From: Roseibacillus sp.
GTDB lineage: Bacteria; Verrucomicrobiota; Verrucomicrobiia; Verrucomicrobiales; Akkermansiaceae
Length of the DNA: 15,358 nucleotides
Reading direction: 5' to 3'
Assembly (NCBI GenBank): GCA_002729275.1
Contig: PBTP01000140.1
Location: 1 to 15,358 of the forward strand
The first letter of the stretch is position 1, and the number at the start of each line of letters is the position of its first letter. The notes under the pieces were generated by a model. That model worked only from the letters and a program-made list of their open reading frames with translations. It searched no databases and had not been told where the DNA came from. This document shows positions 6,810-14,589 of this stretch, piece after piece. Position numbers and translations under genes: made by a program.

Positions 6810-7347
6810 GTATCGTAAGATACTCCTCACGGGGAATTTCCTCACCTCCAAACTGGCGCAGATGGTCAGTCATCCACTGAGTATCAAGTAAGAGATACTG
6901 CTCTTCACGAAGCCACTCTACAAGATGAACGAGGGCCACCTTACTGGCATCCGTCTTCAGCGAAAACATGGATTCGCCGAAAAAGGCCCGACCCAGGGAA
7001 ACTCCGTAGAGCCCGCCTTGAAGGCCATCTCCGTCCCAGCACTCCACTGAATGAGCAAAACCAATCTCGTGCAATTGAACATAGCTCTCAATGATTGCAT
7101 CATCGATCCAAGTCTCGTTTCTCGCTCCACATGATTCAATCACCTGCCGGAAGGCCGAGTTACGCCTCACCTCAAATGGCTGTTTCCTGAGGACTCGCTT
7201 TAGTCCATGGGGAATATGGAACCTTCCATCGAGCGGAATGAGGCCCCGCTTCAAGGGGGAAAACCAAAGAATTTCTCCGTCCTCGGACATCGGGAATACC
7301 CCTTCGGTGTAAGCTCCAAGCAGGACATGAGGGGGAATGCGCTCCAC
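6769..7347 (-). CDS. aat: Leucyl/phenylalanyl-tRNA--protein transferase
   Basis: Aat attaches Leu or Phe from aminoacyl-tRNA to proteins with N-terminal Arg or Lys, marking them for ClpS/ClpAP in the N-degron pathway. The protein has 192 residues against ~234 in E. coli, normal for shorter bacterial forms. Visible blocks are LLGAYTEGVFPM, ILWFSPLKRGLIPLDG, TWIDDAIIESYVQLHEIGFAHSVE (in part), GGLYGVSLGRAFFGESMF, ASKVALVHLVEWL and LLDTQW, which together define the family. The start is GTG at 7347 (MERIPPHVLLGAY): no ATG lies upstream in frame, and the first internal ATG would remove the conserved YxxGxFPM block. An AAGGG lies just before the GTG, possibly too close. It is divergent from yceD with 49 bp between them and overlaps the phosphatase gene tail to tail. 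Confidence 0.95.
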   Translation of the reverse strand: MERIPPHVLLGAYTEGVFPMSEDGEILWFSPLKRGLIPLDGRFHIPHGLKRVLRKQPFEVRRNSAFRQVIESCGARNETWIDDAIIESYVQLHEIGFAHSVECWDGDGLQGGLYGVSLGRAFFGESMFSLKTDASKVALVHLVEWLREEQYLLLDTQWMTDHLRQFGGEEIPREEYLTILNEALEGIYEEPL

Positions 7348-7396
7348 GGCCCTTATTTCAATCGTCCATTCCCAATATTCAATCTACATTAATGCC

Positions 7397-7891
7397 ATGG
7401 AACGGCTTGTCATTGATCTCGCCCTGTTACCCGAGGACGGTCAGCTTCTGGAAGACGACCTTTCCACAACCATTTTTGATCTTCCGGAAAATGATGCAAA
7501 ACCACTCGGACCCCTTACTTTCAGGCTCCAAGTGCAACGATTTGGCGATGAACTCCTACTGCAGGGTCATCTCCAGGCCCCTTTTGAGTTCCTGTGCGTT
7601 CGCACCCTGACCCCTTTCAAAAAGACCATTAGCCTGCCCGAAGCTGCAATTGCGCTCGAAATAGGCACCAAAGGTGAGATCGATGCTACGGAGGCCGTCC
7701 GAGAAGAGATTCTTCTGAATTTTCCGGCCTATCCCAGGTGCGACGAGGGAGACGAGCCAGTAAAGTGCGAAATCAACCCCCGTTATTTAGCGGTGGACAA
7801 GGCCACCACGGATGATGTAGATCACCCGCCCGTCACGGAGGGGGACAGTCGATGGGCTGCCCTCGACGAGCTGGAAAACTCAGATCAGTAA
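7397..7891 (+). CDS. yceD: YceD family (DUF177) protein, 23S rRNA accumulation protein
   Basis: This 164-residue acidic protein starts MERLVIDLALLPEDGQ. The core holds PFEFLCVRTLTPF (P62-F63, C67), matching the DUF177 pattern PFxxxCxRxLxxF, and later EEILLNFPAYPRCD (C115), matching the second conserved block before a Cys. YceD proteins are linked to 23S rRNA accumulation and large-subunit assembly and are nearly always encoded just before rpmF, as here (21 bp gap). Open frame extends to 7337, but that would overlap the start of aat and adds a non-conserved N-terminus, so the ATG at 7397 is preferred. There is no clear Shine-Dalgarno. It is the likely first gene of the yceD-rpmF-plsX-fabH unit, with its promoter in the short divergent spacer 7348-7396. 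Confidence 0.93.
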   Translation: MERLVIDLALLPEDGQLLEDDLSTTIFDLPENDAKPLGPLTFRLQVQRFGDELLLQGHLQAPFEFLCVRTLTPFKKTISLPEAAIALEIGTKGEIDATEAVREEILLNFPAYPRCDEGDEPVKCEINPRYLAVDKATTDDVDHPPVTEGDSRWAALDELENSDQ

Positions 7892-7912
7892 TCCTAACCG
7901 CCCCAGATCGCC

Positions 7913-8095
7913 ATGGCAGTGCCAAAACGCAGAACGTCGAAAATGAAACAGCGCATGCGCAGGGGTGCCAATCGCTGGCGGAAGCCACTGCTTCAAACCT
8001 GCCCAGAATGCGGCAGCCGCGTTCCAGGCCATATCGCTTGCCCTTCCTGCGGGTTTTACCGCGAGCGCCAGGTCCTTGACGTTGACGTGATGTAA
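7913..8095 (+). CDS. rpmF: 50S ribosomal protein bL32
   Basis: This 60-residue basic protein has the invariant start MAVPKRRTSK and a zinc ribbon made by CPEC (C30, C33) and CPSC (C43, C46). It is therefore the zinc-containing C+ form, not the zinc-free paralogue made under zinc starvation. It is part of the large ribosomal subunit. Position between yceD and plsX is the classic conserved arrangement that links ribosome supply and lipid synthesis. The C-terminal YRERQVLDVDVM is typical. It is followed by a 7-bp hairpin at 8099-8118. Confidence 0.98.
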   Translation: MAVPKRRTSKMKQRMRRGANRWRKPLLQTCPECGSRVPGHIACPSCGFYRERQVLDVDVM

Positions 8096-8098
8096 CCT

Positions 8099-8118
8099 CG
8101 GTGGCGGCCCTGCCACTG
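8099..8118 (+). other. Hairpin in the rpmF-plsX spacer
   Basis: CGGTGGC (8099-8105) pairs with GCCACTG (8112-8118) around a 6-base loop, seven pairs with one G-T, starting three bases after the rpmF stop. No T run follows, so a full intrinsic terminator is unlikely. It could protect the rpmF 3' end or partly attenuate plsX expression. The role is inference. Confidence 0.45.
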
Positions 8119-8164
8119 AGTCTTCAACTCCTCCACCGGAACTTTTGGCTCCCCGGGCTTTCTC

Positions 8165-9181
8165 ATGAAAATCGCCCTCGATGCGATGGGCGGAGACCGG
8201 GCGCCCGATGTCACCATCGGAGGTGCCCGGGATGCTCTCGCTCTCTATCCTGCAATCAAGAAGCTTTTTCTCGTCGGAGACGAGAGAACGCTCGAGCAGG
8301 GGTGCCTCGAACAGAAGCTAACCGATCCGAGACTTGAGATCATCCACGCTCCAGATGTCGTGGAAATGTCCGAATCCGCAGTTGATGCAGTCAGGCGTAA
8401 GAAGCAATCCTCGATCTCGGTCGCTACCGAACTGGTAAAAGACGGGCAGGCTGACGCAGTCGTCAGCGCCGGAAATACGGGGGCAGCGGTAGCCGCCTGC
8501 ACGCTGAAGCTTCGCCACCTTGAAGGAGTAGAACGCGCTGGAATCGCTTCACCCCTTCCCAACGAGTTCGGCCAATGCAACCTCCTTGATGCTGGAGCCA
8601 ACCCAGATGCGAAACCGAGTCATCTTCTCGGCTATGCGATCATGGGTAGCGCTTATGCCCAGCACGTTTTGCAAATCGAAACTCCCGTCGTAGGAATCAT
8701 GTCCAACGGCGCAGAAGAGGAAAAGGGCAACGAGTTTACCAAAGAAACTTCTGCCCTGATCCGGAAGTATGTAGACTCTGGAAAGGCTCCCTTCAGCTGG
8801 TCAGGCAATGTCGAGGGATATGACCTCTTCATGACCAAGCTCGATGTCTGCCTCTGTGATGGCTTCGTGGGAAACGTGCTCTTGAAGACCTGCGGAGCTA
8901 CCGGAAAGGCCATGTCCAAGTGGCTTCGCGAGGGCCTCAATTCCAACCCGATTCGGCAGGCCGGGGCCTTGCTGGCGAAAGGCGCTTTTCGCGACATTAA
9001 AGACCGTTTCAATTACGAGGCCTATGGTGGAAGCCCACTCCTCGGGGTCAACGGGGTCTGTATCATTGCTCACGGATCCTCTTCTGCCCTGGCGATTCAA
9101 AATGCTATCAGGGTCGCTACTGAAGCCATCCGGCAGGATCTCAATCCACACATCGTGAATGCCATGAAAGCCATTCATTAA
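8165..9181 (+). CDS. plsX: Phosphate acyltransferase PlsX
   Basis: PlsX converts acyl-ACP and phosphate to acyl-phosphate, the acyl donor for PlsY in making lysophosphatidate, the first step of phospholipid synthesis. The protein has 338 residues, normal for the family. Visible blocks are MKIALDAMGGDRAPD at the start, VEMSESAVDAVRRKKQSSI, AVVSAGNTGAAVA, LLDAGANPDAKPSHL, GIMSNGAEEEKGNE, CDGFVGNVLLK and AYGGSPLLGVNGVCIIAHG. The ATG at 8165 gives the standard N-terminus. No Shine-Dalgarno is seen. The gene sits 69 bp after rpmF and 99 bp before fabH, the usual order, and its stop codon is at the base of a long hairpin at 9179-9216. Confidence 0.98.
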   Translation: MKIALDAMGGDRAPDVTIGGARDALALYPAIKKLFLVGDERTLEQGCLEQKLTDPRLEIIHAPDVVEMSESAVDAVRRKKQSSISVATELVKDGQADAVVSAGNTGAAVAACTLKLRHLEGVERAGIASPLPNEFGQCNLLDAGANPDAKPSHLLGYAIMGSAYAQHVLQIETPVVGIMSNGAEEEKGNEFTKETSALIRKYVDSGKAPFSWSGNVEGYDLFMTKLDVCLCDGFVGNVLLKTCGATGKAMSKWLREGLNSNPIRQAGALLAKGAFRDIKDRFNYEAYGGSPLLGVNGVCIIAHGSSSALAIQNAIRVATEAIRQDLNPHIVNAMKAIH

Positions 9182-9216
9182 GCCGATCACTCCCTCTGAG
9201 GTGGGGGAGCGGCTTA
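9179..9216 (+). terminator. Hairpin over the plsX stop codon
   Basis: TAAGCCG (9179-9185, containing the TAA stop) pairs with CGGCTTA (9210-9216). Inside, CTCCC (9190-9194) pairs with GGGAG (9205-9209), with a 4-base bulge on one side. It makes 12 pairs in all. It is followed by TCTACCAAATTTTA, not a clean T run, so termination may be partial. It could set the plsX:fabH ratio. Confidence 0.45.
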
Positions 9217-9280
9217 TCTACCAAATTTTAGAGAAGGCAAGGCTTGCTCGAGCATCAAAGCTGTCATTCACTCAGCCCAC

Positions 9281-10282
9281 ATGAGCGAATCGGCCTCGCA
9301 GCTCCCAGTCGCAATCGCGGGCACGGGGAGTTACGTCCCTGAAAGAGTTCTAACCAATTCCGATCTGGAAATCATGGTTGAGACCTCTGACGAGTGGATC
9401 ACTACCCGGACCGGGATCAAGGAGAGGCGCATAGCTGCAGAGGACGAGTTTACCTCACACATGGCGGTCAAGGCATCTCGGAAAGCCCTTGAGCAGGCAG
9501 GAGTCGACCCTTCTGACGTAGAGCTGATTATTGTCGCGACTATTACCCCTAACACTCTGACACCTGCGACCGCCTGCTATGTCCAACATGATCTGGGAGC
9601 GCACCGGGCCGTCGCTTTCGATATCTCAGCAGCTTGCTCGGGATTCCTTTATGCAATGAAACTTGCGGAGCGGATGATCTCTGGAGGAACCTGCCAGAAC
9701 GCACTGATCCTCGGTGCCGAGAAACTTTCCGCATTCGTAAACTGGGACGATCGTTCTACCTGCGTACTTTTCGGGGACGGGGCTGGCGCTGCCGTTCTGA
9801 AGAAGGCGGAGAAGGGAAAGGGACGGATTCTGGCCACAGATATCGGTACCGATGGCAGCCAAACTGACCTCTTAAATATTCCAGGCGGGGGGTCCGCATG
9901 CCCCATCACTCTGGATAATGCCGATCAGCGCCTCTCCACTCTCGCGATGGTTGGCACCGATGTATTCAAGCAAGCCGTGACTCGTATGCGGGACTCCGCA
10001 AACTCTGTTATCGAGCGCTCGGGACTTCGCCCCGAGGACATCAAACTCCTCATTCCCCATCAGGCTAACCTGCGTATTATTGAGGCGGTCACCAAACGCA
10101 TCGAAATCCCTGAGGATAGGGTCTTCGTTAATCTGCACAAGTATGGCAACACCTCCGCCGCAGCATGCGCCATTGCTCTAGATGAGTCGCATCGGGCTGG
10201 AAAATTCGGACCAGGAGATAATATCGTGCTTGTGGCTTTCGGGGCGGGGCTGACCTGGGCTGCTGCTGCTATTCGCTGGTAG
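9281..10282 (+). CDS. fabH: Beta-ketoacyl-ACP synthase III (KAS III)
   Basis: FabH condenses acetyl-CoA with malonyl-ACP to begin type II fatty acid synthesis. The protein has 333 residues, usual length. The catalytic triad is visible: Cys119 in SAACSGFLYAM, His260 in IPHQANLRI and Asn290 in YGNTSAAA. Other hallmarks are GTGSYVPERVLTNSDLE near the N-terminus, DEWITTRTGIKERRI, LFGDGAGAAVL and the closing FGAGLTWAAAAIRW. The ATG at 9281 has MSESASQLP ahead of the conserved core, and no Shine-Dalgarno is seen. The gene is last in the yceD-rpmF-plsX-fabH cluster; fabD and acpP, often next in other phyla, are not here. Confidence 0.98.
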   Translation: MSESASQLPVAIAGTGSYVPERVLTNSDLEIMVETSDEWITTRTGIKERRIAAEDEFTSHMAVKASRKALEQAGVDPSDVELIIVATITPNTLTPATACYVQHDLGAHRAVAFDISAACSGFLYAMKLAERMISGGTCQNALILGAEKLSAFVNWDDRSTCVLFGDGAGAAVLKKAEKGKGRILATDIGTDGSQTDLLNIPGGGSACPITLDNADQRLSTLAMVGTDVFKQAVTRMRDSANSVIERSGLRPEDIKLLIPHQANLRIIEAVTKRIEIPEDRVFVNLHKYGNTSAAACAIALDESHRAGKFGPGDNIVLVAFGAGLTWAAAAIRW

Positions 10283-10373
10283 CGCCCGTCCAGAGATTAA
10301 TCTGTTTTCTCAATTCCGGTTGCACCCGGGCTCGGACTCCGGTGAACTAACTAGCGCCTAAGCGCGATCCGCA

Positions 10374-12260
10374 ATGTCAAATCCCCGCACTTCCCCGGAC
10401 CCAAATCTGGACAGAATGCCTTCGGGCATCCCCTACATTATCGGCAACGAAGCAGCCGAGAGATTCAGCTTCTACGGAATGAAGACGATCCTCGCGGTCT
10501 TCATGACAAAATACCTTTGGCTCATGAACGACACTCCCGGCCAGGCCATGGGCGAAGCATCTGCGACAGAAAAAGTGCATCTCTTTACCTTCGCGGTCTA
10601 TATCACACCCCTGCTGGGAGCCTTCATCTCGGATGCCGTCTTTGGGAAATACAAGACGATCATCCGCCTCTCTGTTGTATATTGTGCAGGCCATGCCGCA
10701 CTCGCTCTGATGGGCATAAAAGGTGACGCGGCGATCTGGTTTGTCGTCGGGCTGGCTCTGATCTCCCTGGGATCTGGAGGCATTAAACCGTGCGTATCAG
10801 CTCATGTAGGGGACCAGTTCGGTAGATCCAACGGGCACCTTTTGACACGGGTCTTCAACTATTTCTACTGGTCGATCAACCTGGGGGCTTTTCTCTCTAC
10901 CATGCTCACACCGTGGCTTCTTGAGTGGTATGGTCCGCACCTTGCGTTCGGAGTTCCCGGGGTTCTGATGATCCTCGCGACGATTGTATTCTGGTTGGGA
11001 CGGAACCGCTTTATCCATGTTCCTCCCGGAGGAAAAACCTTTATTCGAGAGACCTTCAGCCCAGTGGGGATCAAGGCCATGGCAAAGCTTTCGGTTCTTT
11101 TTCTCTTCGTCGCGATGTTTTGGGCCCTCTTTGATCAAACCGCTTCCCGGTGGGTATTTCAGGCCAGGGAGATGGACAGAAACTTTCTTGGTGTCGAGTG
11201 GCTGGAATCCCAGATCCAAGCGGTCAACCCGATTCTGATCCTTACCTTCATTCCCCTCTTTACCTTCATCCTCTATCCAAAGATCGGAAAGATAATCAAG
11301 CTTACACCTCTACGAAAAATAGGGGCCGGACTATTCCTGATGGGTGCAGCCTTTATCCTGAGCTCTACCATCCAAGAGTGGATTGATGCTGGGAAAAGAC
11401 CCAATATTGGATGGCAGATGCTCGCTTACCTGCTCCTTACCGCGGCCGAAATTCTTGTCTCCATCGTGGCACTAGAGTTCTCATACACTCAGGCTCCTCG
11501 CACAATGAAGTCGATGATTCTCGGCCTCTTCCTCGCGGCGGTTGCCCTGGGCAATCTTTTTACTGCGGGAGTCAATCATTATATCCAGATTCCGGAGCCG
11601 GGAAATGGAGTCCAGAAGCGGCTGGAAATCGTTGCCGCGCAGAATCACAAGTCTACAGCCTACGAGACTCACCCGGGAAAAGACGGATCAAAAGGAACTC
11701 CTGATGACCTCGTCTACTCACTTCAATTCGGCAGCCAGATACAGGTTGCCGTACCTGGCTCGGAGTCCCTGGAGGTTGCTGCATCGAGAATCGAATCTTG
11801 GGTCCTTGCTAACGGCTCAAAATTACCCCGTAGTGAGGAGGGTGAAAATGAGTTACTGGGATTAAAGGACACATGGGGGCAACCTCTGAATTATCACCTC
11901 GAAAACAGTCAAACTGCCCGTATCACCAGTATGGGACCGGACGGGCAGCGACAAACCGAGTGGGATGTGGGCATTCGGATCAAGCTCAGGCAAGAGCAGA
12001 GGGCACTGGCTAAATCCTGGACGGAGTCCTTCCGCCCCGATCGTCCTTGGCTCGAGCGCCGCAAGGAGGAATTGGGCTATCGAGAGGAGCAGAACGAACA
12101 GGAAACAGGACTATTCACACGGAAATTTTTCGCGGGCGGAGGAGAGCGCCTCGAGGGAGCTTCCTATTACTGGTTCTTTACGGCATTGATGTTCCTGACC
12201 GCCATCATCTTCATCCCCTATGCACGATTTTACAGGGGAGAAACGATCCTTCAGGAATAG
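10374..12260 (+). CDS. POT-family proton-dependent oligopeptide transporter with large last-loop insert
   Basis: POT (PTR2) transporters import di- and tripeptides with protons through the inner membrane. The first helix carries NEAAERFSFYG (E26, E29, R30), the family ExxER-F-YYG proton motif. SGGIKPCVSAHVGDQF and FNYFYWSINLGAFLS are the PTR2 signatures. About a dozen membrane helices are visible up to residue ~403 plus a last helix at ~598-618 (YYWFFTALMFLTAIIFIPYA). Normal bacterial members have ~450-520 residues; this one has 628 because of an insert of about 190 residues (~404-596) in the last loop, predicted to face the periplasm. Residues ~463-536 of it resemble the C-terminal domain of the pseudopilin GspG (KDTWGQPLNY at 498-507, then SMGPDGQ at 519-525). 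The frame is intact through the insert, so this is not a fusion error. Substrate may differ from classic peptides. Confidence 0.92.
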   Translation: MSNPRTSPDPNLDRMPSGIPYIIGNEAAERFSFYGMKTILAVFMTKYLWLMNDTPGQAMGEASATEKVHLFTFAVYITPLLGAFISDAVFGKYKTIIRLSVVYCAGHAALALMGIKGDAAIWFVVGLALISLGSGGIKPCVSAHVGDQFGRSNGHLLTRVFNYFYWSINLGAFLSTMLTPWLLEWYGPHLAFGVPGVLMILATIVFWLGRNRFIHVPPGGKTFIRETFSPVGIKAMAKLSVLFLFVAMFWALFDQTASRWVFQAREMDRNFLGVEWLESQIQAVNPILILTFIPLFTFILYPKIGKIIKLTPLRKIGAGLFLMGAAFILSSTIQEWIDAGKRPNIGWQMLAYLLLTAAEILVSIVALEFSYTQAPRTMKSMILGLFLAAVALGNLFTAGVNHYIQIPEPGNGVQKRLEIVAAQNHKSTAYETHPGKDGSKGTPDDLVYSLQFGSQIQVAVPGSESLEVAASRIESWVLANGSKLPRSEEGENELLGLKDTWGQPLNYHLENSQTARITSMGPDGQRQTEWDVGIRIKLRQEQRALAKSWTESFRPDRPWLERRKEELGYREEQNEQETGLFTRKFFAGGGERLEGASYYWFFTALMFLTAIIFIPYARFYRGETILQE

Positions 12261-12286
12261 AAACTCTTCAAGGCGCTCCGCTCTCG

Positions 12287-13093
12287 ATGCTTACCGATAG
12301 TCATTGCCATCTCGGTTCTCACAAGTTTGCAGAGGACGAACTTGGCCCGCTCATCGACCGTGCGCGTGACGCCGGGGTCACTCGTATGATGACCCTCGCA
12401 ACGAACTTGGAGGACATCCCCCGTAATCTTTCCATCGCAGAGAAATTTCCTGAGGTCTACGCATGTGTCGGGATTCATCCCTGTGATGTCCATGAGACCC
12501 CCGATGACTATCTCGAACCCCTTCAGGAATTCGCCACTCATCATCGTGTTGCCGCAATCGGAGAAACCGGTCTCGATTATTTTCACCCAGCTCCAAAGGG
12601 CTGGACCGAGGAGAGCTACCATCAGCGGCAAAGGGACTTTCTCAGACAGCACTTCGTGCTCGCTGTAGAAACGGGACAGAATGTCGTCATTCATACTCGT
12701 GACCGCCAAGGAGATGCTTCCTTCAGCGATGCCCTCGCCCTCTACAAACCGTTTGCGAGCAATCTGCAGGCTGTCTTTCACTGCTTTCCGGGACCCTACT
12801 CACAGGTAGAACGCGTTCTGGAGTTGGGGGGGCTGGTTTCGTTCACAGGTATTGCCACCTTCAAGAATGCAGCCGGAGTAGTCGACGCGGCTAGCAGAAC
12901 ACCAGCCGGAAGAATCATGGTGGAAACCGATTCCCCCTACCTTGCTCCTGTCCCACATCGTGGGAAACGCTGTGAGCCGGCCTATATCCGGCACATCGCT
13001 GAAGCCATCTCACTGGCGCGCTCGGAACAACTGGAAGAATTCTGCGCTCACACCGAGGCTACAGTAGATCGCTTCTTCAAAATCGGAAAATAG
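12287..13093 (+). CDS. tatD: TatD family metal-dependent hydrolase (DNase)
   Basis: This 268-residue amidohydrolase-fold protein begins MLTDSHCHL (H6, H8, first metal pair). Other ligands visible are E93 in AIGETGLDY, H136 in VIHTRD, H165 in VFHCFPG and D215 in ETDSPYLAP. TatD proteins are 3'-5' nucleases for DNA and RNA, linked to DNA repair and to fragment clearance, and are cytosolic; the name does not imply Tat export. The frame is open up to 12047 inside the transporter gene, but the ATG at 12287 gives the standard N-terminus and a 26-bp gap after the transporter stop. It is probably co-transcribed with the transporter. No Shine-Dalgarno is seen. A small inverted repeat (AGCAC/GTGCT, 13109-13125) lies after the stop but has no T run. 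Confidence 0.95.
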   Translation: MLTDSHCHLGSHKFAEDELGPLIDRARDAGVTRMMTLATNLEDIPRNLSIAEKFPEVYACVGIHPCDVHETPDDYLEPLQEFATHHRVAAIGETGLDYFHPAPKGWTEESYHQRQRDFLRQHFVLAVETGQNVVIHTRDRQGDASFSDALALYKPFASNLQAVFHCFPGPYSQVERVLELGGLVSFTGIATFKNAAGVVDAASRTPAGRIMVETDSPYLAPVPHRGKRCEPAYIRHIAEAISLARSEQLEEFCAHTEATVDRFFKIGK

Positions 13094-13156
13094 ACGAACC
13101 GCTCCTCCAGCACATTCAACGTGCTAGAAAAGCGGCAAAAATATTTCGTATTTCCG

Positions 13157-13172
13157 TAGTAATAGATTACTA
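13157..13172. promoter_or_regulatory. Inverted repeat just upstream of the LysM gene
   Basis: TAGTAATAGATTACTA is a 6-bp perfect dyad with a 4-base loop, ending 8 bases before the ATG at 13181, in an A/T-rich stretch. It could be an operator overlapping the promoter or a start-proximal stem. A -10-like TAGATT lies within it. The role is inferred only. Confidence 0.3.
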
Positions 13173-13180
13173 TTCTTCTC

Positions 13181-13624
13181 ATGAGGATGACTCACTACTC
13201 AGCCATTGGATTGTCGATCGTATTTGTTTCATGTTCGGCACTCGACCCTGACTACGCTGAATACAAGAAGTTGAAGGACGCACAAGGGGCCAGCCAATCT
13301 CCCTATGGCCAGATCGATGACTTTGGAATCCCCGGCGCTGGACCTGAGGGAGCCCCCTATCAGCCACTGCCTTCAGTTCTGAACAGTCCTTCGGCTCCGG
13401 CTCCCATTCCGTCTCTTCCTGGAGCGGCCCCGGCACCAATCCCATCCTTCCCCGGCGCAGTCCCCGCGGCAAACACCGTGCCTCATAGTGTGGCAAAGGG
13501 TGACTCCCTCTGGGGTCTGGCAAAGCGTTATAATACAACCGTGGAGGCAATCCAGGCTGCCAATGGAATTTCAGGAACTAATATCCAAGCAGGGCAGACT
13601 CTTCAGATTCCAAATAACAATTGA
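13181..13624 (+). CDS. LysM-domain lipoprotein-like cell-envelope protein
   Basis: This 147-residue protein has a short hydrophobic N-terminus (YSAIGLSIVFVSCS) with an FVSC that can serve as a weak lipobox, so a lipid-anchored protein is likely. A Pro/Ala-rich spacer follows, with a repeated API-PS-(L/F)-PGA unit at about residues 74-94. One LysM domain at residues ~100-142 (start VPHSVAKGDSLWGLAKRYN, end QAGQTLQIP) should bind peptidoglycan N-acetylglucosamine. No enzyme domain is fused, so it may be an anchor or scaffold at the cell wall. Its stop overlaps the next gene's TTG as TTGA, pointing to coupled translation with the thioredoxin-like protein. ATG at 13181 is followed by a second ATG at 13187 that could also be used. 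No Shine-Dalgarno is seen. Confidence 0.88.
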   Translation: MRMTHYSAIGLSIVFVSCSALDPDYAEYKKLKDAQGASQSPYGQIDDFGIPGAGPEGAPYQPLPSVLNSPSAPAPIPSLPGAAPAPIPSFPGAVPAANTVPHSVAKGDSLWGLAKRYNTTVEAIQAANGISGTNIQAGQTLQIPNNN

Positions 13625-14589
13625 TCCAGCGCTTCTCCACCTCGGTGCGAGTTTCTTTATTCGCACTGCTTCTGTTTTCTCTCTCACTGCCCGGATCCTC
13701 TCAGGAGGCTCGAGAGGAGCAGAGTCGAAAAGTCCTCATCCAGAATCTTTTCGAGGCGGATAATGAGAGCAATCTGAATGATGCCATCAAGGCCGCCGAA
13801 GCGGGTGGCGTGGCGAAGCAGGTCACTCTGGAAGCTCGCTTTCTCTTTCTCGTTGATCAGGAGGACTTCGCGGCAGTCGCCGCTCTTGGTCCGCTACTCG
13901 AAAGGCAGAAAAAATTCTTCCGTATAGATGACTCAGTTATCTTCAGTGTTCCGGAGGAGTTCTACTCCATAATTGAATACTGTTTCGCCCTCGAGGCTCT
14001 GGGAAATGGAGAGCTTGCCGGTTTTGAAACCCATATCAAAGAGGCTTTCTGGTTGAGCCCTCGACAAGCGACAGCCTTCGCCCCCCATATCGACAAGCTG
14101 CGTCGCGAGCAGGCCCTGGTTAATATGAAGGTGAATCTTGACCAAGCATTCCTGAGGCAGGCCGATCAAAAAAAGGTGCTTCTGAAGACCTTGATGATGG
14201 GTGGCGATTATCTGGTGATACATTTCTGGTCACCTTGGAGTACTGAGTCGGAGGCCTTCCTTCCCGACTTTCTCGCGATGGTGGAAACCCTGGAGTCGCA
14301 CAAGATCCCAGTGGTTTCAATTCTCATTGAGCCGGGTCAAGAGGCGTTGGTCGAAGCACGAAAATTTTGTACGGATCTCATTCCCCGTAAAACAGGAGAT
14401 TGGGTTGTGGATAACTCCAAGCGATCTCTCGCACGGAAACTGCGCGTCCTCGAACTCCCAACCATCACCATTCTGCAACGCGATGGATCTGTTTTGTTCA
14501 GTGGCCATCCGTCAGAGAAGCTCCTCTGGTCCACCTTGAAAAAGGTCGATCCAAAATTGGAACGCCCACGCCTCAAGCCAACTCCCTGA
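13621..14589 (+). CDS. Secreted protein with C-terminal TlpA/thioredoxin-like domain lacking the catalytic cysteines
   Basis: This 322-residue protein starts at a TTG that overlaps the previous TGA (TTGA). A GTG at 13645 is an alternative, but the TTG gives a better charged n-region. Residues 1-~28 (VRVSLFALLLFSLSLPGSSQ) are a signal peptide. The middle (~30-185) is helical, with an F-E-A-D... then paired helix pattern like TPR or SEL repeats. Residues ~195-310 form a TlpA/AhpC-like thioredoxin domain: YLVIHFWSPWSTES (201-210 region), IPVVSILIEPG, and LELPTITILQRDGSVLFSG with the cis-Pro. Where WCxxC would be, the sequence is W206-S-T-E-S, so it cannot do disulfide exchange in the usual way. 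It may be a structural or binding protein in the periplasm. It is followed by a weak hairpin at 14636-14650. Confidence 0.85.
   Translation: MIQRFSTSVRVSLFALLLFSLSLPGSSQEAREEQSRKVLIQNLFEADNESNLNDAIKAAEAGGVAKQVTLEARFLFLVDQEDFAAVAALGPLLERQKKFFRIDDSVIFSVPEEFYSIIEYCFALEALGNGELAGFETHIKEAFWLSPRQATAFAPHIDKLRREQALVNMKVNLDQAFLRQADQKKVLLKTLMMGGDYLVIHFWSPWSTESEAFLPDFLAMVETLESHKIPVVSILIEPGQEALVEARKFCTDLIPRKTGDWVVDNSKRSLARKLRVLELPTITILQRDGSVLFSGHPSEKLLWSTLKKVDPKLERPRLKPTP

Noticed and set aside
10291..10310. Terminator after fabH (CAGA...TCTG then TTTT)
   Set aside because: The stem has only four strong pairs and is A/T-rich inside; too weak to call.
12047..12286. 80-residue extension of TatD into the transporter gene
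   Set aside because: It overlaps the transporter in another frame, and the metal-binding TDSHCHL start is at 12287.
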